Counted from the first letter of the stretch, positions 38,667 to 48,524 are shown. The stretch is 64,000 nt of DNA from Flavobacteriales bacterium (GCA_018883325.1 VEQH01000006.1:1-64000); one strand, 5' to 3'. A program made the numbers and translations. Notes: a model not told the origin generated them from the letters alone.

Positions 38667-38825
38667 TTAAGCCTTATCTTCTTCTTCGAAAATACGTTTA
38701 GGACGTAATTGCTCGAATAAACCTAATGTAATCCAATAAGGTAAAATAAAAGCCATTAGGAAAACTAGCAACCAAAATGCCATTCCACCAATTAAAAGAA
38801 ACATTACAATACCAAAAGTGCTCAT
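38667..38825 (-). CDS. 52-residue small membrane protein
   Basis: ATG at 38825-38823 to TAA at 38667. The product begins MSTFGIVMFLLIGGMAFWLL and has one strong transmembrane segment, then WITLGLFEQLRPKRIFEEEDKA with a basic-then-acidic tail. Codons look coding, and the length suits a functional small protein. It lies divergently next to fumC, with its start 65 bp from the fumC ATG. Its function is unknown; the LRPKRIF tail could be a docking segment. Confidence 0.7.
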   Translation of the reverse strand: MSTFGIVMFLLIGGMAFWLLVFLMAFILPYWITLGLFEQLRPKRIFEEEDKA

Positions 38826-38832
38826 CTTCTAT

Positions 38833-38840
38833 TATTTTTG
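38833..38840 (+). promoter_or_regulatory. Promoter -7 element of fumC
   Basis: TATTTTTG fits TAnnTTTG, 50 nt before the fumC ATG, in the 65-bp space between the divergent small gene and fumC. No clear -33 box is visible. Confidence 0.5.
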
Positions 38841-38890
38841 TGAACGAATAATGTGTAAAATTAAAAATAAATATAAACAAAACACAAAAA

Positions 38891-40288
38891 ATGGAATTTA
38901 GAATTGAAAAAGACACGATGGGCGAGGTGAAAGTACCTGCAAATCGTTATTGGGGAGCACAAACAGAGCGTTCTAGAAACAACTTTAAAATCGGTCCAGA
39001 AGGTTCGATGCCCGTTGAAATCATTCATGCTTTCGCTTATTTGAAAAAAGCGGCTGCACATGCAAATCACGATTTAGGTGTTTTAACAGCTGAAAAAAGA
39101 GATTTAATTTCTAAAGTGTGTGATGAAATTTTAACGGGTCAACATGACTCTGAATTTCCATTGGTGATTTGGCAAACAGGCTCAGGTACTCAATCCAATA
39201 TGAACTGCAACGAAGTGATTGCAAACCGTGGTCACGTGATTACTGGTGGAAGTTTGATGGACGAGCAAAAAATCTTGAATCCAAACGACGACGTAAACAA
39301 ATCACAGTCATCAAACGATACGTACCCAACTGCAATGCACATTGCTGCCTATAAAATGACAGTGGAAACAACAATTCCTGGATTGTTACATTTGCGCGAA
39401 GCTTTACAAGCGAAAGTGGAAGAATTTAAAGATGTAGTGAAAACAGGTCGTACACATTTTATGGACGCAACGCCTTTGACATTAGGTCAAGAATTCAGTG
39501 GTTATGTAGCACAAATTGATAATTCGATTCGTTGCATTAAAAACGCGTTAGAAGCAGTTACTGAATTGGCTTTGGGTGGTACGGCTGTTGGAACAGGATT
39601 AAACACACCAAAAGGTTACGATGTGTTAGTGGCGAAAAAAATTGCTGATTTCACAGGATTACCTTTTGTTACAGCAAACAATAAATTTGAGGCTTTGGCA
39701 GCTCACGACGCTATGGTTGAATTATCTGGTGCTTTGAAACGTTCAGCAGTTGCTTTAATGAAAATTGCAAACGACATTCGTATGTTATCTTCTGGTCCAC
39801 GTTGCGGAATTGGGGAAATCATCATTCCAGATAACGAACCAGGTTCTTCTATCATGCCAGGGAAAGTAAATCCTACGCAACCTGAAGCATTGACAATGGT
39901 TTGTGCGCAAGTGATGGGTAACGACATGGCGGTTTCTGTTGCAGGTTCAAATGGACACTTTGAGTTGAACGTTTTCAAACCTGTAATAGCTTATAACGTA
40001 TTGCAATCAGCTCGCTTAATTGGCGATGCATGTGTTTCGTTTACGGATAACTGTGCGGCTGGGATTCAAGCAAATTTACCTGTTGTGAAAAAACATTTAG
40101 ACAATTCATTGATGTTGGTAACTGCATTGAACACAAAAATCGGTTACTACAAAGCAGCTGAGATTGCAAAATATGCGCATAAAAATGGAACAACATTGAA
40201 AGAAGCTGCGGTTGGTTTAGGTCACGTTACTTCAGAAGAATACGATTTATACGTAGATCCTTCTAAAATGATTGGTTCATTGGATTAA
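38891..40288 (+). CDS. fumC: Fumarate hydratase class II
   Basis: 465 residues; reversibly hydrates fumarate to malate in the TCA cycle. Signature [16 protein letters not shown] is intact, as are [30 protein letters not shown] and [10 protein letters not shown]. Length is typical. It is monocistronic and followed by a strong terminator. Confidence 0.96.
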   Translation: MEFRIEKDTMGEVKVPANRYWGAQTERSRNNFKIGPEGSMPVEIIHAFAYLKKAAAHANHDLGVLTAEKRDLISKVCDEILTGQHDSEFPLVIWQTGSGTQSNMNCNEVIANRGHVITGGSLMDEQKILNPNDDVNKSQSSNDTYPTAMHIAAYKMTVETTIPGLLHLREALQAKVEEFKDVVKTGRTHFMDATPLTLGQEFSGYVAQIDNSIRCIKNALEAVTELALGGTAVGTGLNTPKGYDVLVAKKIADFTGLPFVTANNKFEALAAHDAMVELSGALKRSAVALMKIANDIRMLSSGPRCGIGEIIIPDNEPGSSIMPGKVNPTQPEALTMVCAQVMGNDMAVSVAGSNGHFELNVFKPVIAYNVLQSARLIGDACVSFTDNCAAGIQANLPVVKKHLDNSLMLVTALNTKIGYYKAAEIAKYAHKNGTTLKEAAVGLGHVTSEEYDLYVDPSKMIGSLD

Positions 40289-40312
40289 GAATAAATTGAA
40301 TGTAATATTCAG

Positions 40313-40345
40313 AAGGGTCGGGCATTAACTCGACCCTTTTTGTTT
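40313..40345 (+). terminator. Intrinsic terminator after fumC
   Basis: Stem AAGGGTCG / CGACCCTT, loop GGCATTAACT, then TTTTGTTTTAAT, 25 bp after the fumC stop. Confidence 0.88.
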
Positions 40346-40394
40346 TAATACCCAATTAAAAATAGTTTAAGCCATTTAAAAAACTATTTTCTCA

Positions 40395-40522
40395 TCGATT
40401 CACATTGGAGCATCGTTAATAAACTTGGGAAAGAAGCATGTGGTGAGCTTGTCGTACCATGGTTCGCGTTTTCAAAATTAGACGAAACTTTGTTAGCGTT
40501 TATTTTGGAACGATTGGATTAA
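40395..40522 (+). pseudogene. Decayed 3' fragment of an ORF6N-PLD-type gene
   Basis: From 40401 one frame reads HIGASLINLGKK; after a ~23-bp insertion in a different frame it reads WFAFSKLDETLLAFILERLD and stops (40520-40522). This matches the HIGASLKDLGKKWFAF end of the intact gene at 40987-41859 and of the 48.5-kb copy. The inserted bases (CATGTGGTGAGCTTGTCGTACC) form a small palindrome resembling the dispersed repeat noted elsewhere. It is a frameshifted relic, not a working gene. Confidence 0.75.
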
Positions 40523-40621
40523 ACTGAATCGAAAAAAACATTGAAGAAGGCATTTTTCTACCAATATTTCTTGAAAATCATTCGTCTTGAAAGGATAATT
40601 TTTCCTAACTTAAGGTAAATT

Positions 40622-40996
40622 ATGAAGAATGAAATCATTTTATATCGCCCAAATGAAGCGGCTGAACACATTGAAGTTCGCGTTGATGAGGACAATGAAA
40701 CCTTTTGGCTTTCATTAAACCAATTATCATCACTTTTTGAAAGAGATAAATCGGTTATTTCAAGGCATTTAAAAAGCATTTTTAAAGATAAAGAATTGGA
40801 TAGGAATTCAGTTGTTGCATTTTTTGCAACAACTGCTTCAGATGGAAAAAAATACAATGTTGAACACTATAACCTTGATGTAATTTTGTCTATTGGTTGC
40901 CGAGTAAAATCGAAACAAGGTACTCAATTTGGAATTTGTTTAAATGAATTTATGTTTCTAAATGAGACTACAAATACTGACAAAATATGGAAATAA
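40622..40996 (+). CDS. RhuM-family protein, truncated
   Basis: 124 residues matching the N-terminal part of RhuM (virulence protein RhuM/DUF) proteins: ILYRPNE..., ETFWLSLNQLSSLFERDKSVISRHLKSIFKDKEL, then ASDGKKYNVEHYNLDVILSIGCRVKSKQGTQF. Full RhuM proteins are ~330 residues; here the family part ends after GTQF and a short unrelated tail (NEFMFLNETTNTDKIWK) closes it. It overlaps the following ORF6N gene by 10 bp. Probably a truncated, non-functional DNA-binding-like protein of phage or island origin. Confidence 0.75.
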   Translation: MKNEIILYRPNEAAEHIEVRVDEDNETFWLSLNQLSSLFERDKSVISRHLKSIFKDKELDRNSVVAFFATTASDGKKYNVEHYNLDVILSIGCRVKSKQGTQFGICLNEFMFLNETTNTDKIWK

Positions 40997-41859
40997 TGAT
41001 TTCACAAATTGAGAAAAACATCTACACGGTTAGAGGTGTCCAAGTAATATTTGATAATGATTTGGCTCGTTTTTATCAGACTGAAACCAAATATATTAAC
41101 AGAGCTGTTAACAGAAATCCCAAAAGGTTTCCACCAGAGTTTGCATTTCAATTAAATGAAAAGGAATGGGAAGCTTTAAGGTTCCAAATTGGCACCTTAA
41201 ATGGAAAATCAACTAGAGGAAGTCATCGAAAATATTTGCCTTGGGTCTTTACAGAGCAAGGAGTTACTATGCTTTCATCCGTGCTAAATAATGAAACCTC
41301 TATTCAAATTAGCATTCAAATTGTAAAAGCATTTGTTTCAATGCGCAAATTTATGGCTTCCCAACAAGGATTGATTCAACGAATGGATGGCTTAGAACGA
41401 AAACAATTAGAAACAGATAATAAATTTGAGAGAGTTTTCAAGGCGCTCGAACAAAATACCATTCCCACCCAAGGCGTATTCTTCGACGGTCAGATTTATG
41501 ACGCTTACGAATTGATTTCAAAAATTATTCGTTCAGCTAAAAAAGAAATCATTCTCATCGACAATTACATCGACGAAACAGTATTGACGCATCTCAGCAA
41601 ACGGGCAGAAAACGTGGAAGCAATCATTTATACCAAATCAGTTTCACGGGTTTTACAGTTAGATTTGGAAAGACACAACAGCCAATACCCATCCATTCAA
41701 ATCAAAGAACATCGTGATAGCCACGACCGTTTTCTTATTATCGACCAAAAAGAATTGTATCATATAGGTGCATCATTGAAAGATTTGGGAAAGAAATGGT
41801 TTGCGTTTTTAAAGATGAATTCGTTTCTTCCTGAAGTGCTAGGGAAAATTGAAAACTAA
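40987..41859 (+). CDS. ORF6N-domain DNA-binding protein with PLD-like C-terminus
   Basis: 290 residues. Residues ~8-95 are an ORF6N domain (RGVQVIFDNDLARFYQTETKYINRAVNRNPKRFPPEF). A coiled coil at ~130-155 is followed by a domain of ~115 residues with VFFDGQIYDAY, IILIDNYIDE and HDRFLIID (His246, Arg248, Asp253) then HIGASLKDLG. This is close to the phospholipase-D HxKx4D...GS motif, with Arg for Lys. Such proteins are common in Bacteroidota accessory regions; the role is unknown. A possible nuclease guided by a phage-type DNA-binding domain is inference. Confidence 0.8.
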   Translation: MEIMISQIEKNIYTVRGVQVIFDNDLARFYQTETKYINRAVNRNPKRFPPEFAFQLNEKEWEALRFQIGTLNGKSTRGSHRKYLPWVFTEQGVTMLSSVLNNETSIQISIQIVKAFVSMRKFMASQQGLIQRMDGLERKQLETDNKFERVFKALEQNTIPTQGVFFDGQIYDAYELISKIIRSAKKEIILIDNYIDETVLTHLSKRAENVEAIIYTKSVSRVLQLDLERHNSQYPSIQIKEHRDSHDRFLIIDQKELYHIGASLKDLGKKWFAFLKMNSFLPEVLGKIEN

Positions 41860-41980
41860 ATAGCTATTCTTCATTTACCCTCCATTTCACAACACTTAAT
41901 CAATCAAATCCTACACACACTTAAACTCGTGATTTAAATAATATTCAACAACGAATTTTGATGCGTTAAAATGTTTCAAA

Positions 41981-44900
41981 ATGAAAAAATCGTTGTTTTC
42001 CTTTGCTCTACTTCTTGTTACAAGTTTGGCTTTATTCAATTCCTGTAAAACAGGACAACATGAAATTATTAAAGTCGATCCGTATTTCTCTAATTACGTT
42101 TCTGGCTACACCTCAGGAATGATCAGTCGTCAAAAGACAATTCAAGTAGAATTGACTGAAGAACACATGAAAAATGTGGATGTTTTAGACGCTGACAAAT
42201 ACAGAGAACTTTTTAAAATTGAACCTGCAATAAAAGGAAAAGTTGTTTGGGTGGGTGAACGAACAGTTGAATTTCAGCCTTCACAACCTTTGGATGCAAA
42301 TCAATTTTACGATGTTTATTTTGATTTAGATTTGGTTTCAACTGTTAAGAGCGAATACCAAACCTTCCATTTTCAGTTTGCAACTTATTCGCAAAAAATA
42401 TTTGTGGAAGAAAATGGTCTAAACGATTATTACTACGAAGGTTTAGATTACAAATATTTACAAGGAAAAATTTCGACAACTGATTTTGAAGATACAGCGC
42501 AACTCAAAAAAGTTATTGTTGCAACGCAAGACGGAAAAGAATTACCTCTAAGTTTTAGTGAAGATTACGAAGAAAATACCTGGAATTACACAGTTGATAG
42601 TATCCGAAGAAAGGATGTAAGTTCAGAGGTAATTATAAAATGGAATGGGAAACCAATAAATTCTTTTTCAAGTGGGAAATTGAAAGTGGATGTTCCAAAA
42701 AAAGGTGATTACTACCTTTTGAGTGCTAAAGTGTATGAAGCGGAAGATCAATGGGTGGAATTGAATTTTTCAGAACCGATTGCAAGTGAACAAGATCTAA
42801 CTGGATTAATCGAATTACAAGGTGAAAATCCAACTTTTTCAATAGAAGAAAATACAGTAAAATTATTTCTTAAAAATAGAATTACGGGTCCAAGAAAAGT
42901 GAAAGTTCATTCAGGTATTAGCAACATTAGCGGGCATCGCCTACTTAATTCCTCTGAAGAAAATCTATTTTTTGAAGCGCCGAAACCTAATATACGCATC
43001 AAAGGAACAGGTAATATTTTACCAAATTCACAAGGTTTAATTTTTCCGTTTGAATCAATTGGCTTAAAATCAGTTGAAGTACGAGTTATCCGCATTTTTG
43101 AACACAATGTCCATCATTTTTTGCAAGTTAACGACCTTGATGGTTCGGATGAGTTAACACGTTTTGGAAAAATAATAAAAACAAAAACCATTTTCCTCAA
43201 TAAATCACCTGGCTATAACAATCAAATATGGATGCATAACGTGTTAAATTTGAATGATTTAATAAAACCTCAAACTGGTGCTATTTACAGAATAAGTATA
43301 AAATTCACTAAGAAAGATTCAGATTGCGGATGTGACCAAATTGAGGAAGAAATTAAAACAGAGAAAAAAGAGGAGTGGAATGAAAATTTTTGGAGTACTT
43401 GGGGGGATTTTAATGATGGTTTCGATTCGTGGTACTATTACTACGACAATGAATCAAGTGCTTGTAGCGATGAATATTATAACGGAAAAGCAAAAAGCAG
43501 AAATATTTTAGCCTCTGATTTAGGCTTGATTTTTAAACTCGACAACGACAAAAAAGGTCACGTTTTCGTAAATAATATGCTTTCAACTGAACCTGTGAAA
43601 GGAGCGCAAGTTGAATTCTATTCCTATGCGAAAGACTTAATCACTTCAGGGCAAACCGACGCTGAGGGGATGTTGGAAATCAAGTTGCAAGAAAAACCAT
43701 TTTTGATGGTTGCAAAATACGGTTCACAGCGTGGCTATTTGAAATTACGCGATGGAAAAGTGAACGCTCTCAATCGTTTTGATGTGGATGGTGAAGTCAA
43801 TGAAAGCGGCGTTCATGGCTATATTTATGGAGAGAGAGGCGTTTGGCGACCTGGAGATTCTCTTTATCTCTGCTTTATGTTGGGCGACCGCTTGAATAAA
43901 TTACCTAAAAATCATCCCGTACAATTTGACATTCAAGATCCGTTTGGACAGGTAATTTACACCAGTACAAAAAGTAAAAACGTAAACGGAATTTATGACT
44001 TCAGAACGGCAACCGACCCACAAGCAATTACAGGAAATTATACCGCTGTTGCCACTGTTGGAAATCAAACGTTTACAAAAACCTTGAAAATTGAAACCAT
44101 CAAACCAAATCGTTTGAAAATTGAATTCAAGACAGCGAGCAACGGTTCTTCGGATTCATCAAATTACCTAAAAGCAAGATGGTTACACGGAGCAATTGCC
44201 AAAAACTTAAAAGCAACCATTACAGTTGGAATGTTCCCGACTACCACAATTTTCAAAGCGTATAAAGATTATGTTTTCGATTCTCCATTGCGTGCGTTTC
44301 GTTCCGATGTGGAAACCATTTTTGAAGGAAAACTGAACGAAAAAGGCGAAGCTCGACCAAAAACAAGCATTCAATTAGACCGCGGTGCACCTGGAAAACT
44401 TCAAGCAAATTACATCGTGAAAGTTTTTGAAGAAAGTGGTGATTTCAGTATCGATCGTTTTCAAGAAATTTACTCGCCCTACAAAACCTATGTCGGATTG
44501 AAAATTCCATCAGTAAAAGATTACGACGAATCGTTGGTGACGAATAAAAATCACCGCTTTGAAGTTGTGACTGTAGATGCTTCTGGGAATCCAGTTAATG
44601 CAGAAAAAGTGCGCGTGAGAATCTATAAACTAAAGTGGCGTTGGTGGTACGAGCAATCTGATGAAGATTTATACACGTATATTTCTCGTTCAGGAACCAT
44701 CTCTGTGAAAGACACCGTTCTAGGTACAAAAAATGGAAAAGGAAGTTTCAATTTCAGAATTAATTATCCTGAATACGGGCGTTATTTGGTGACGGTAACC
44801 GACGAAAAAGGGGAACATCAAACGGGGAAAGTCTTAAATATTGATTGGCCTTATTGGGAGAGAGGAAATCGTTCTGAAAATGAAGAAGCGAAAATGATGA

Positions 44901-47500
44901 ACTTCTCAACGGATAAATCCATGTATGTGAAAGGCGAACAAATTCAATTGCGTTTCCCTTCTCCTCAATCAGGCAGAGCCTTGGTTTCCATTGAAAACAG
45001 TCGTAAAGTCCTGAAAAAATTCTGGGTAAAAACACAAGCTGGAGAAACAACTTGTGAATTTACAGCAACCGAACAAATGGCACCAAGTTGCTATGTTCAC
45101 GTAACCATGATTCAGCCACATGCGCAAACGAAAAACGACTTGCCAATTCGTATGTACGGAGTTGTTCCAATTCGAGTTGACGATCCTGCAACGCATATAG
45201 ATCCTGTGATTCATGCACCTGAAGTCATCAAGCCTGAGAAAACTGCAAGCATTAAAGTCAGTGAGAAATCAGGAAGAAAAATGACCTACACCTTGGCAAT
45301 TGTTGACGATGGATTGTTGGATTTAACACGATTTGCTACTCCGCAACCTTGGCCAACTTTCTATCCAAAAGAAGCCTTAGGTGTGAAAACGTGGGATATG
45401 TACGACGACGTAATTGGAGCTTATGCAGGAAAATTAGATAATTTACTTTCTATCGGTGGCGATGGTTCTTGGGGAAATGGCGCTGGACCAAAAGCCAATC
45501 GTTTCAAACCGATGGTGCGTTTTCTCGGACCTTTTACATTGGAAGCTGGACAGGAAAAAACGCATAAAATAGACGTTCCAAATTACATTGGCTCTGTTAG
45601 AATTATGGTCGTTGCGCATGACAATCAAGGTGCGTATGGAAACGATGAAAAAACTGTGTTCGTTCGGAAACCTTTGATGTTGCTGACAACTTTGCCACGT
45701 GTTCTTGGTCCTGGCGAAGAAATTGATTTACCTGTAACCGTTTTTGCGATGGAAAATCACGTGCGAAAAGTGGCGGTGACTTTGGAAGCTAATGTTTATT
45801 TTGAAGTAATCGGTAAAAAATCGGAGAACATACAATTCACAGAAAATGGCGACAAAATTGTGTATTTCCGTGTGAGAATCCTAAAAAAAGTTGGACTTGG
45901 AAAATTAAATATCAAAGCCACGTCAGGGAAAGAAACAGCTTATGAAGACCTCGAAATCGACATTCGTCCTTCCAATCCAAAAATCGTAGAAAGCACGCTT
46001 CACACCCTCGAAAGCGGTGGAAAATTGAACCTTCCATTTGAGTTATTAGGAATGGCTGGCACCAATAAAATTACTGTTGAAGTTTCAACAATGCCTTCAA
46101 TCGCCTTGGAAAAAAGACTCAATTATTTGATCACTTATCCGCACGGATGCTTGGAACAAACTACCTCATCGGTTTTCCCACAATTGTATTTGAACGCTTT
46201 GACCGATTTGTCTGAAACGCAAAAGAAAGAGTTGAATTACAACATCCAACGTGGCATCGAACGTTTGCAACAATTCCAAACTGCAAGTGGTGGTTTTGCT
46301 TATTGGCCAGGCGAAAATTACGAAAATGAATGGGCGACTTCCTATGCAGGTCATTTCTTAATTGAGGCTGAAAAGGCAGGGTTCAAATTGCCCGCTTCGA
46401 TGAAAGAACGTTGGGTTACTTACCAACAAGAAAAAGCAAAAAATTGGTCAGCTGGTGCGTTTTATGGACGTTTGGAAAGCGACGAACACAATCAAGCTTA
46501 TCGTTTGTACACGCTTGCACTTGCAGGGAAATCAGAATTAGGGTCGATGAACCGTTTGCGTGAAACCACTAATTTGACCAAAAGCGCAAAATGGCGATTG
46601 GCAGCTGCTTACGCACTTGCTGGACAGAAAACGACTGCATTAAAATTGATTCAAAATTTAAGTACTGACGTGAGCAACTACCGCGAACTTTCTGGAACTT
46701 TTGGTTCTGATTTCCGCGATAAAGCGATGATTTTGGAAACCTTGGAACTACTCGAGCAACACAAAAAAGCCGACCAAATTTTATATTCATTGGCAGAAAC
46801 AATGCGCTCTGATGCGTGGTTGAGTACGCAAGAAACGGCTTACGGATTGCTTGCGATTTGCACAGTAACTGGTAAAGATGCTTTGTCAAAAACCTCCTAT
46901 TCGTTCCGATTGGAAAATGACGAATGGCAAACGTCAACATTCAGTAAAACGCTTTCCAAATTAGAATTCATTGGAACACCTTTGAGCAAAAACAAACAAG
47001 TTCAATTAAGCAACAAAAGCACTAAACGACTTTATGTGACATTAACTTCAGAAGGAATTCCATTGGAAGGTAAAAAGAAAGCCAAAAACAACGGACTTTC
47101 AATGAAGGTGCGCTACGTTGATACTGATGGCAACACACTTTCCTTGGACAAAATCACACAAGGAACAGAATTTAAAGTGGAAACAACTTTGAAAAACTTA
47201 AGCAAAACACAGAGCTACAAAGAATTGTCGCTTTCGCAAGTGTTTCCTGCCGGTTGGGAAATTAGTAACGCACGCATGGACGGACAAAGTGACGAATCTT
47301 CGGTGCGCTATCAAGACTACCGCGACGACCGAGTTTACAGTTATTTAGACTTAAGTCCCGGGCAAACAAAAACGATTACCATTCATTGTATTGCAGCTTA
47401 CAACGGACGTTATTTCTTACCAACTACATTTGCTTCTGCGATGTACAACGAACAAATCATGGCGTATTTACCAGGGAAATGGTGTGAGGTGAGAAAATAA
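41981..47500 (+). CDS. Alpha-2-macroglobulin family lipoprotein (bacterial A2M)
   Basis: 1839 residues with a lipoprotein signal (lipobox LFNSC, Cys22). N-terminal Ig-like strands (~60-330) precede MG-domains; MG2 lies at ~560-650 and RGVWRPGDSLYLC at ~620. The A2M domain has LTTLPRVLGPGEE at ~1225. A thioester motif HGCLEQT (Cys1390-Gln1393) lies in a thiol-ester helical domain. Intact CLEQ implies covalent trapping of proteases that reach the cell envelope. In many bacteria the gene pairs with pbpC, but none is next to it here. An A+T-rich 120-bp gap precedes it. Confidence 0.9.
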   Translation: MKKSLFSFALLLVTSLALFNSCKTGQHEIIKVDPYFSNYVSGYTSGMISRQKTIQVELTEEHMKNVDVLDADKYRELFKIEPAIKGKVVWVGERTVEFQPSQPLDANQFYDVYFDLDLVSTVKSEYQTFHFQFATYSQKIFVEENGLNDYYYEGLDYKYLQGKISTTDFEDTAQLKKVIVATQDGKELPLSFSEDYEENTWNYTVDSIRRKDVSSEVIIKWNGKPINSFSSGKLKVDVPKKGDYYLLSAKVYEAEDQWVELNFSEPIASEQDLTGLIELQGENPTFSIEENTVKLFLKNRITGPRKVKVHSGISNISGHRLLNSSEENLFFEAPKPNIRIKGTGNILPNSQGLIFPFESIGLKSVEVRVIRIFEHNVHHFLQVNDLDGSDELTRFGKIIKTKTIFLNKSPGYNNQIWMHNVLNLNDLIKPQTGAIYRISIKFTKKDSDCGCDQIEEEIKTEKKEEWNENFWSTWGDFNDGFDSWYYYYDNESSACSDEYYNGKAKSRNILASDLGLIFKLDNDKKGHVFVNNMLSTEPVKGAQVEFYSYAKDLITSGQTDAEGMLEIKLQEKPFLMVAKYGSQRGYLKLRDGKVNALNRFDVDGEVNESGVHGYIYGERGVWRPGDSLYLCFMLGDRLNKLPKNHPVQFDIQDPFGQVIYTSTKSKNVNGIYDFRTATDPQAITGNYTAVATVGNQTFTKTLKIETIKPNRLKIEFKTASNGSSDSSNYLKARWLHGAIAKNLKATITVGMFPTTTIFKAYKDYVFDSPLRAFRSDVETIFEGKLNEKGEARPKTSIQLDRGAPGKLQANYIVKVFEESGDFSIDRFQEIYSPYKTYVGLKIPSVKDYDESLVTNKNHRFEVVTVDASGNPVNAEKVRVRIYKLKWRWWYEQSDEDLYTYISRSGTISVKDTVLGTKNGKGSFNFRINYPEYGRYLVTVTDEKGEHQTGKVLNIDWPYWERGNRSENEEAKMMNFSTDKSMYVKGEQIQLRFPSPQSGRALVSIENSRKVLKKFWVKTQAGETTCEFTATEQMAPSCYVHVTMIQPHAQTKNDLPIRMYGVVPIRVDDPATHIDPVIHAPEVIKPEKTASIKVSEKSGRKMTYTLAIVDDGLLDLTRFATPQPWPTFYPKEALGVKTWDMYDDVIGAYAGKLDNLLSIGGDGSWGNGAGPKANRFKPMVRFLGPFTLEAGQEKTHKIDVPNYIGSVRIMVVAHDNQGAYGNDEKTVFVRKPLMLLTTLPRVLGPGEEIDLPVTVFAMENHVRKVAVTLEANVYFEVIGKKSENIQFTENGDKIVYFRVRILKKVGLGKLNIKATSGKETAYEDLEIDIRPSNPKIVESTLHTLESGGKLNLPFELLGMAGTNKITVEVSTMPSIALEKRLNYLITYPHGCLEQTTSSVFPQLYLNALTDLSETQKKELNYNIQRGIERLQQFQTASGGFAYWPGENYENEWATSYAGHFLIEAEKAGFKLPASMKERWVTYQQEKAKNWSAGAFYGRLESDEHNQAYRLYTLALAGKSELGSMNRLRETTNLTKSAKWRLAAAYALAGQKTTALKLIQNLSTDVSNYRELSGTFGSDFRDKAMILETLELLEQHKKADQILYSLAETMRSDAWLSTQETAYGLLAICTVTGKDALSKTSYSFRLENDEWQTSTFSKTLSKLEFIGTPLSKNKQVQLSNKSTKRLYVTLTSEGIPLEGKKKAKNNGLSMKVRYVDTDGNTLSLDKITQGTEFKVETTLKNLSKTQSYKELSLSQVFPAGWEISNARMDGQSDESSVRYQDYRDDRVYSYLDLSPGQTKTITIHCIAAYNGRYFLPTTFASAMYNEQIMAYLPGKWCEVRK

Positions 47501-47536
47501 CTTTAAAGTGAAGAGTTGTTAAGAGAGAAAAGTTTT

Positions 47537-47577
47537 AGGTTGGTGGCTGGAGCAGTGAAAGTCACCAACTTATTTTA
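47537..47577 (+). terminator. Probable intrinsic terminator after the A2M gene
   Basis: Stem GTTGGTGGCT / AGTCACCAAC (one mismatch) with a 12-nt loop and TTATTTT downstream. Confidence 0.6.
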
Positions 47578-47626
47578 ACAACAAATTCAAATAAAGTGCG
47601 TTTGTGGAAAATACAAACATTTTTTT

Positions 47627-48292
47627 ATGAGAATTTTAGCTTTCATTTTCCTGCTTTTTCAATCACTTGTTTTTTGTCAAACAGGGTCTAAAAGTTCTTA
47701 TGGTTTTTACATTCAGCCTCATGTAGGTCGAGTTTTCAAACACAAAAACATGCCTATTGGTGAAGATTCAGTGTCGAATAAATTAGGCGTTTCTGGCGGG
47801 TTCAATTATAACCTAAAACTTTCCGAGAAAGTAGTCTTAAGAACTGGAATTGCTTATGGTTTTATCAATTGTGTAAGCAATCAAACAGGCTTAATTTTAG
47901 GTTCCGATATTGACCCACAACAGGGTTATATTTCCGAATCTCGATTAGAATCAAAAATCCAATTCCATGAGATTAATTTGCCGATTTGTTTTCAATTTAA
48001 AGTATTTAAAGGCTTTCACATCAATCTGGGATTAGAAATTTCAAAAGCTTTCGCTGATAATTCATCGCGAACAATTTACAGTGGAAACGGTGAAAAGGAA
48101 ACTTTAGAAGTCGATAATATTTTACTTTTAAATGGGGCTCCACAATTGAGTATTATGTATGAATTCCCATTAAAAAACAATTCGTTTATGAGTGTAGAAC
48201 CCTTTTACAAATTATACGCACGACCTTATTTATTCAACGATGTGGGAATGTACAATTTCGGCTTGCGATTAAATTATGGTTGGTCTAAGTAA
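47627..48292 (+). CDS. Outer-membrane beta-barrel protein (PorT-like)
   Basis: 221 residues with a signal peptide (MRILAFIFLLFQSLVFCQT). Alternating strands such as YGFYIQPHVGRVF, FNYNLKLSEKVVLRTGIAYGF and the closing YNFGLRLNYGW indicate a small eight-strand barrel like the outer-membrane family 13 of Bacteroidota. The function is unknown. It stands alone after the A2M gene. Confidence 0.75.
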   Translation: MRILAFIFLLFQSLVFCQTGSKSSYGFYIQPHVGRVFKHKNMPIGEDSVSNKLGVSGGFNYNLKLSEKVVLRTGIAYGFINCVSNQTGLILGSDIDPQQGYISESRLESKIQFHEINLPICFQFKVFKGFHINLGLEISKAFADNSSRTIYSGNGEKETLEVDNILLLNGAPQLSIMYEFPLKNNSFMSVEPFYKLYARPYLFNDVGMYNFGLRLNYGWSK

Positions 48293-48355
48293 TCGCCAAA
48301 GTTCTTGTTTTTAAATCTAATTTTTTTTAACGATCTGATTATAAACATCTTTTAC

Positions 48356-48471
48356 TTACTCTTTTAATAAGATTTTGAGTTCTTTCTCAATAATTGGTAG
48401 ATGATTAATTATAACATTCCAAATTTGTGTTCAGTCAATATCATCGTATCCATACGTTAATCTGTTTAGAA
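48356..48471 (-). pseudogene. HepT-like (HEPN, DUF86) C-terminal remnant
   Basis: On the minus strand the reading LNRLTYGYDDID*TQIWNVIINHLPIIEKELKILLKE* resembles the end of HepT toxins (RN.L.HGYD..D...W..I...LP.L). It contains a TGA (48433-48431) where a Trp or other residue is usual, and Tyr replaces the catalytic His of the HEPN RxxxxH motif. Upstream sequence is not clearly HepT. It is dead; the partner MntA is not next to it, though a lone MNT gene lies at 13.4 kb. Confidence 0.55.
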
Positions 48472-48524
48472 GCAGCACTGCAGGTAATTTTAATTCTAGA
48501 ATCAAACCTCTCAGGTCATAAAGT

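Noticed and set aside
38698-39070. Longer minus-strand frames over the start of fumC
   Set aside because: They run antisense to conserved fumC codons or in the wrong frame for the 52-residue membrane protein.
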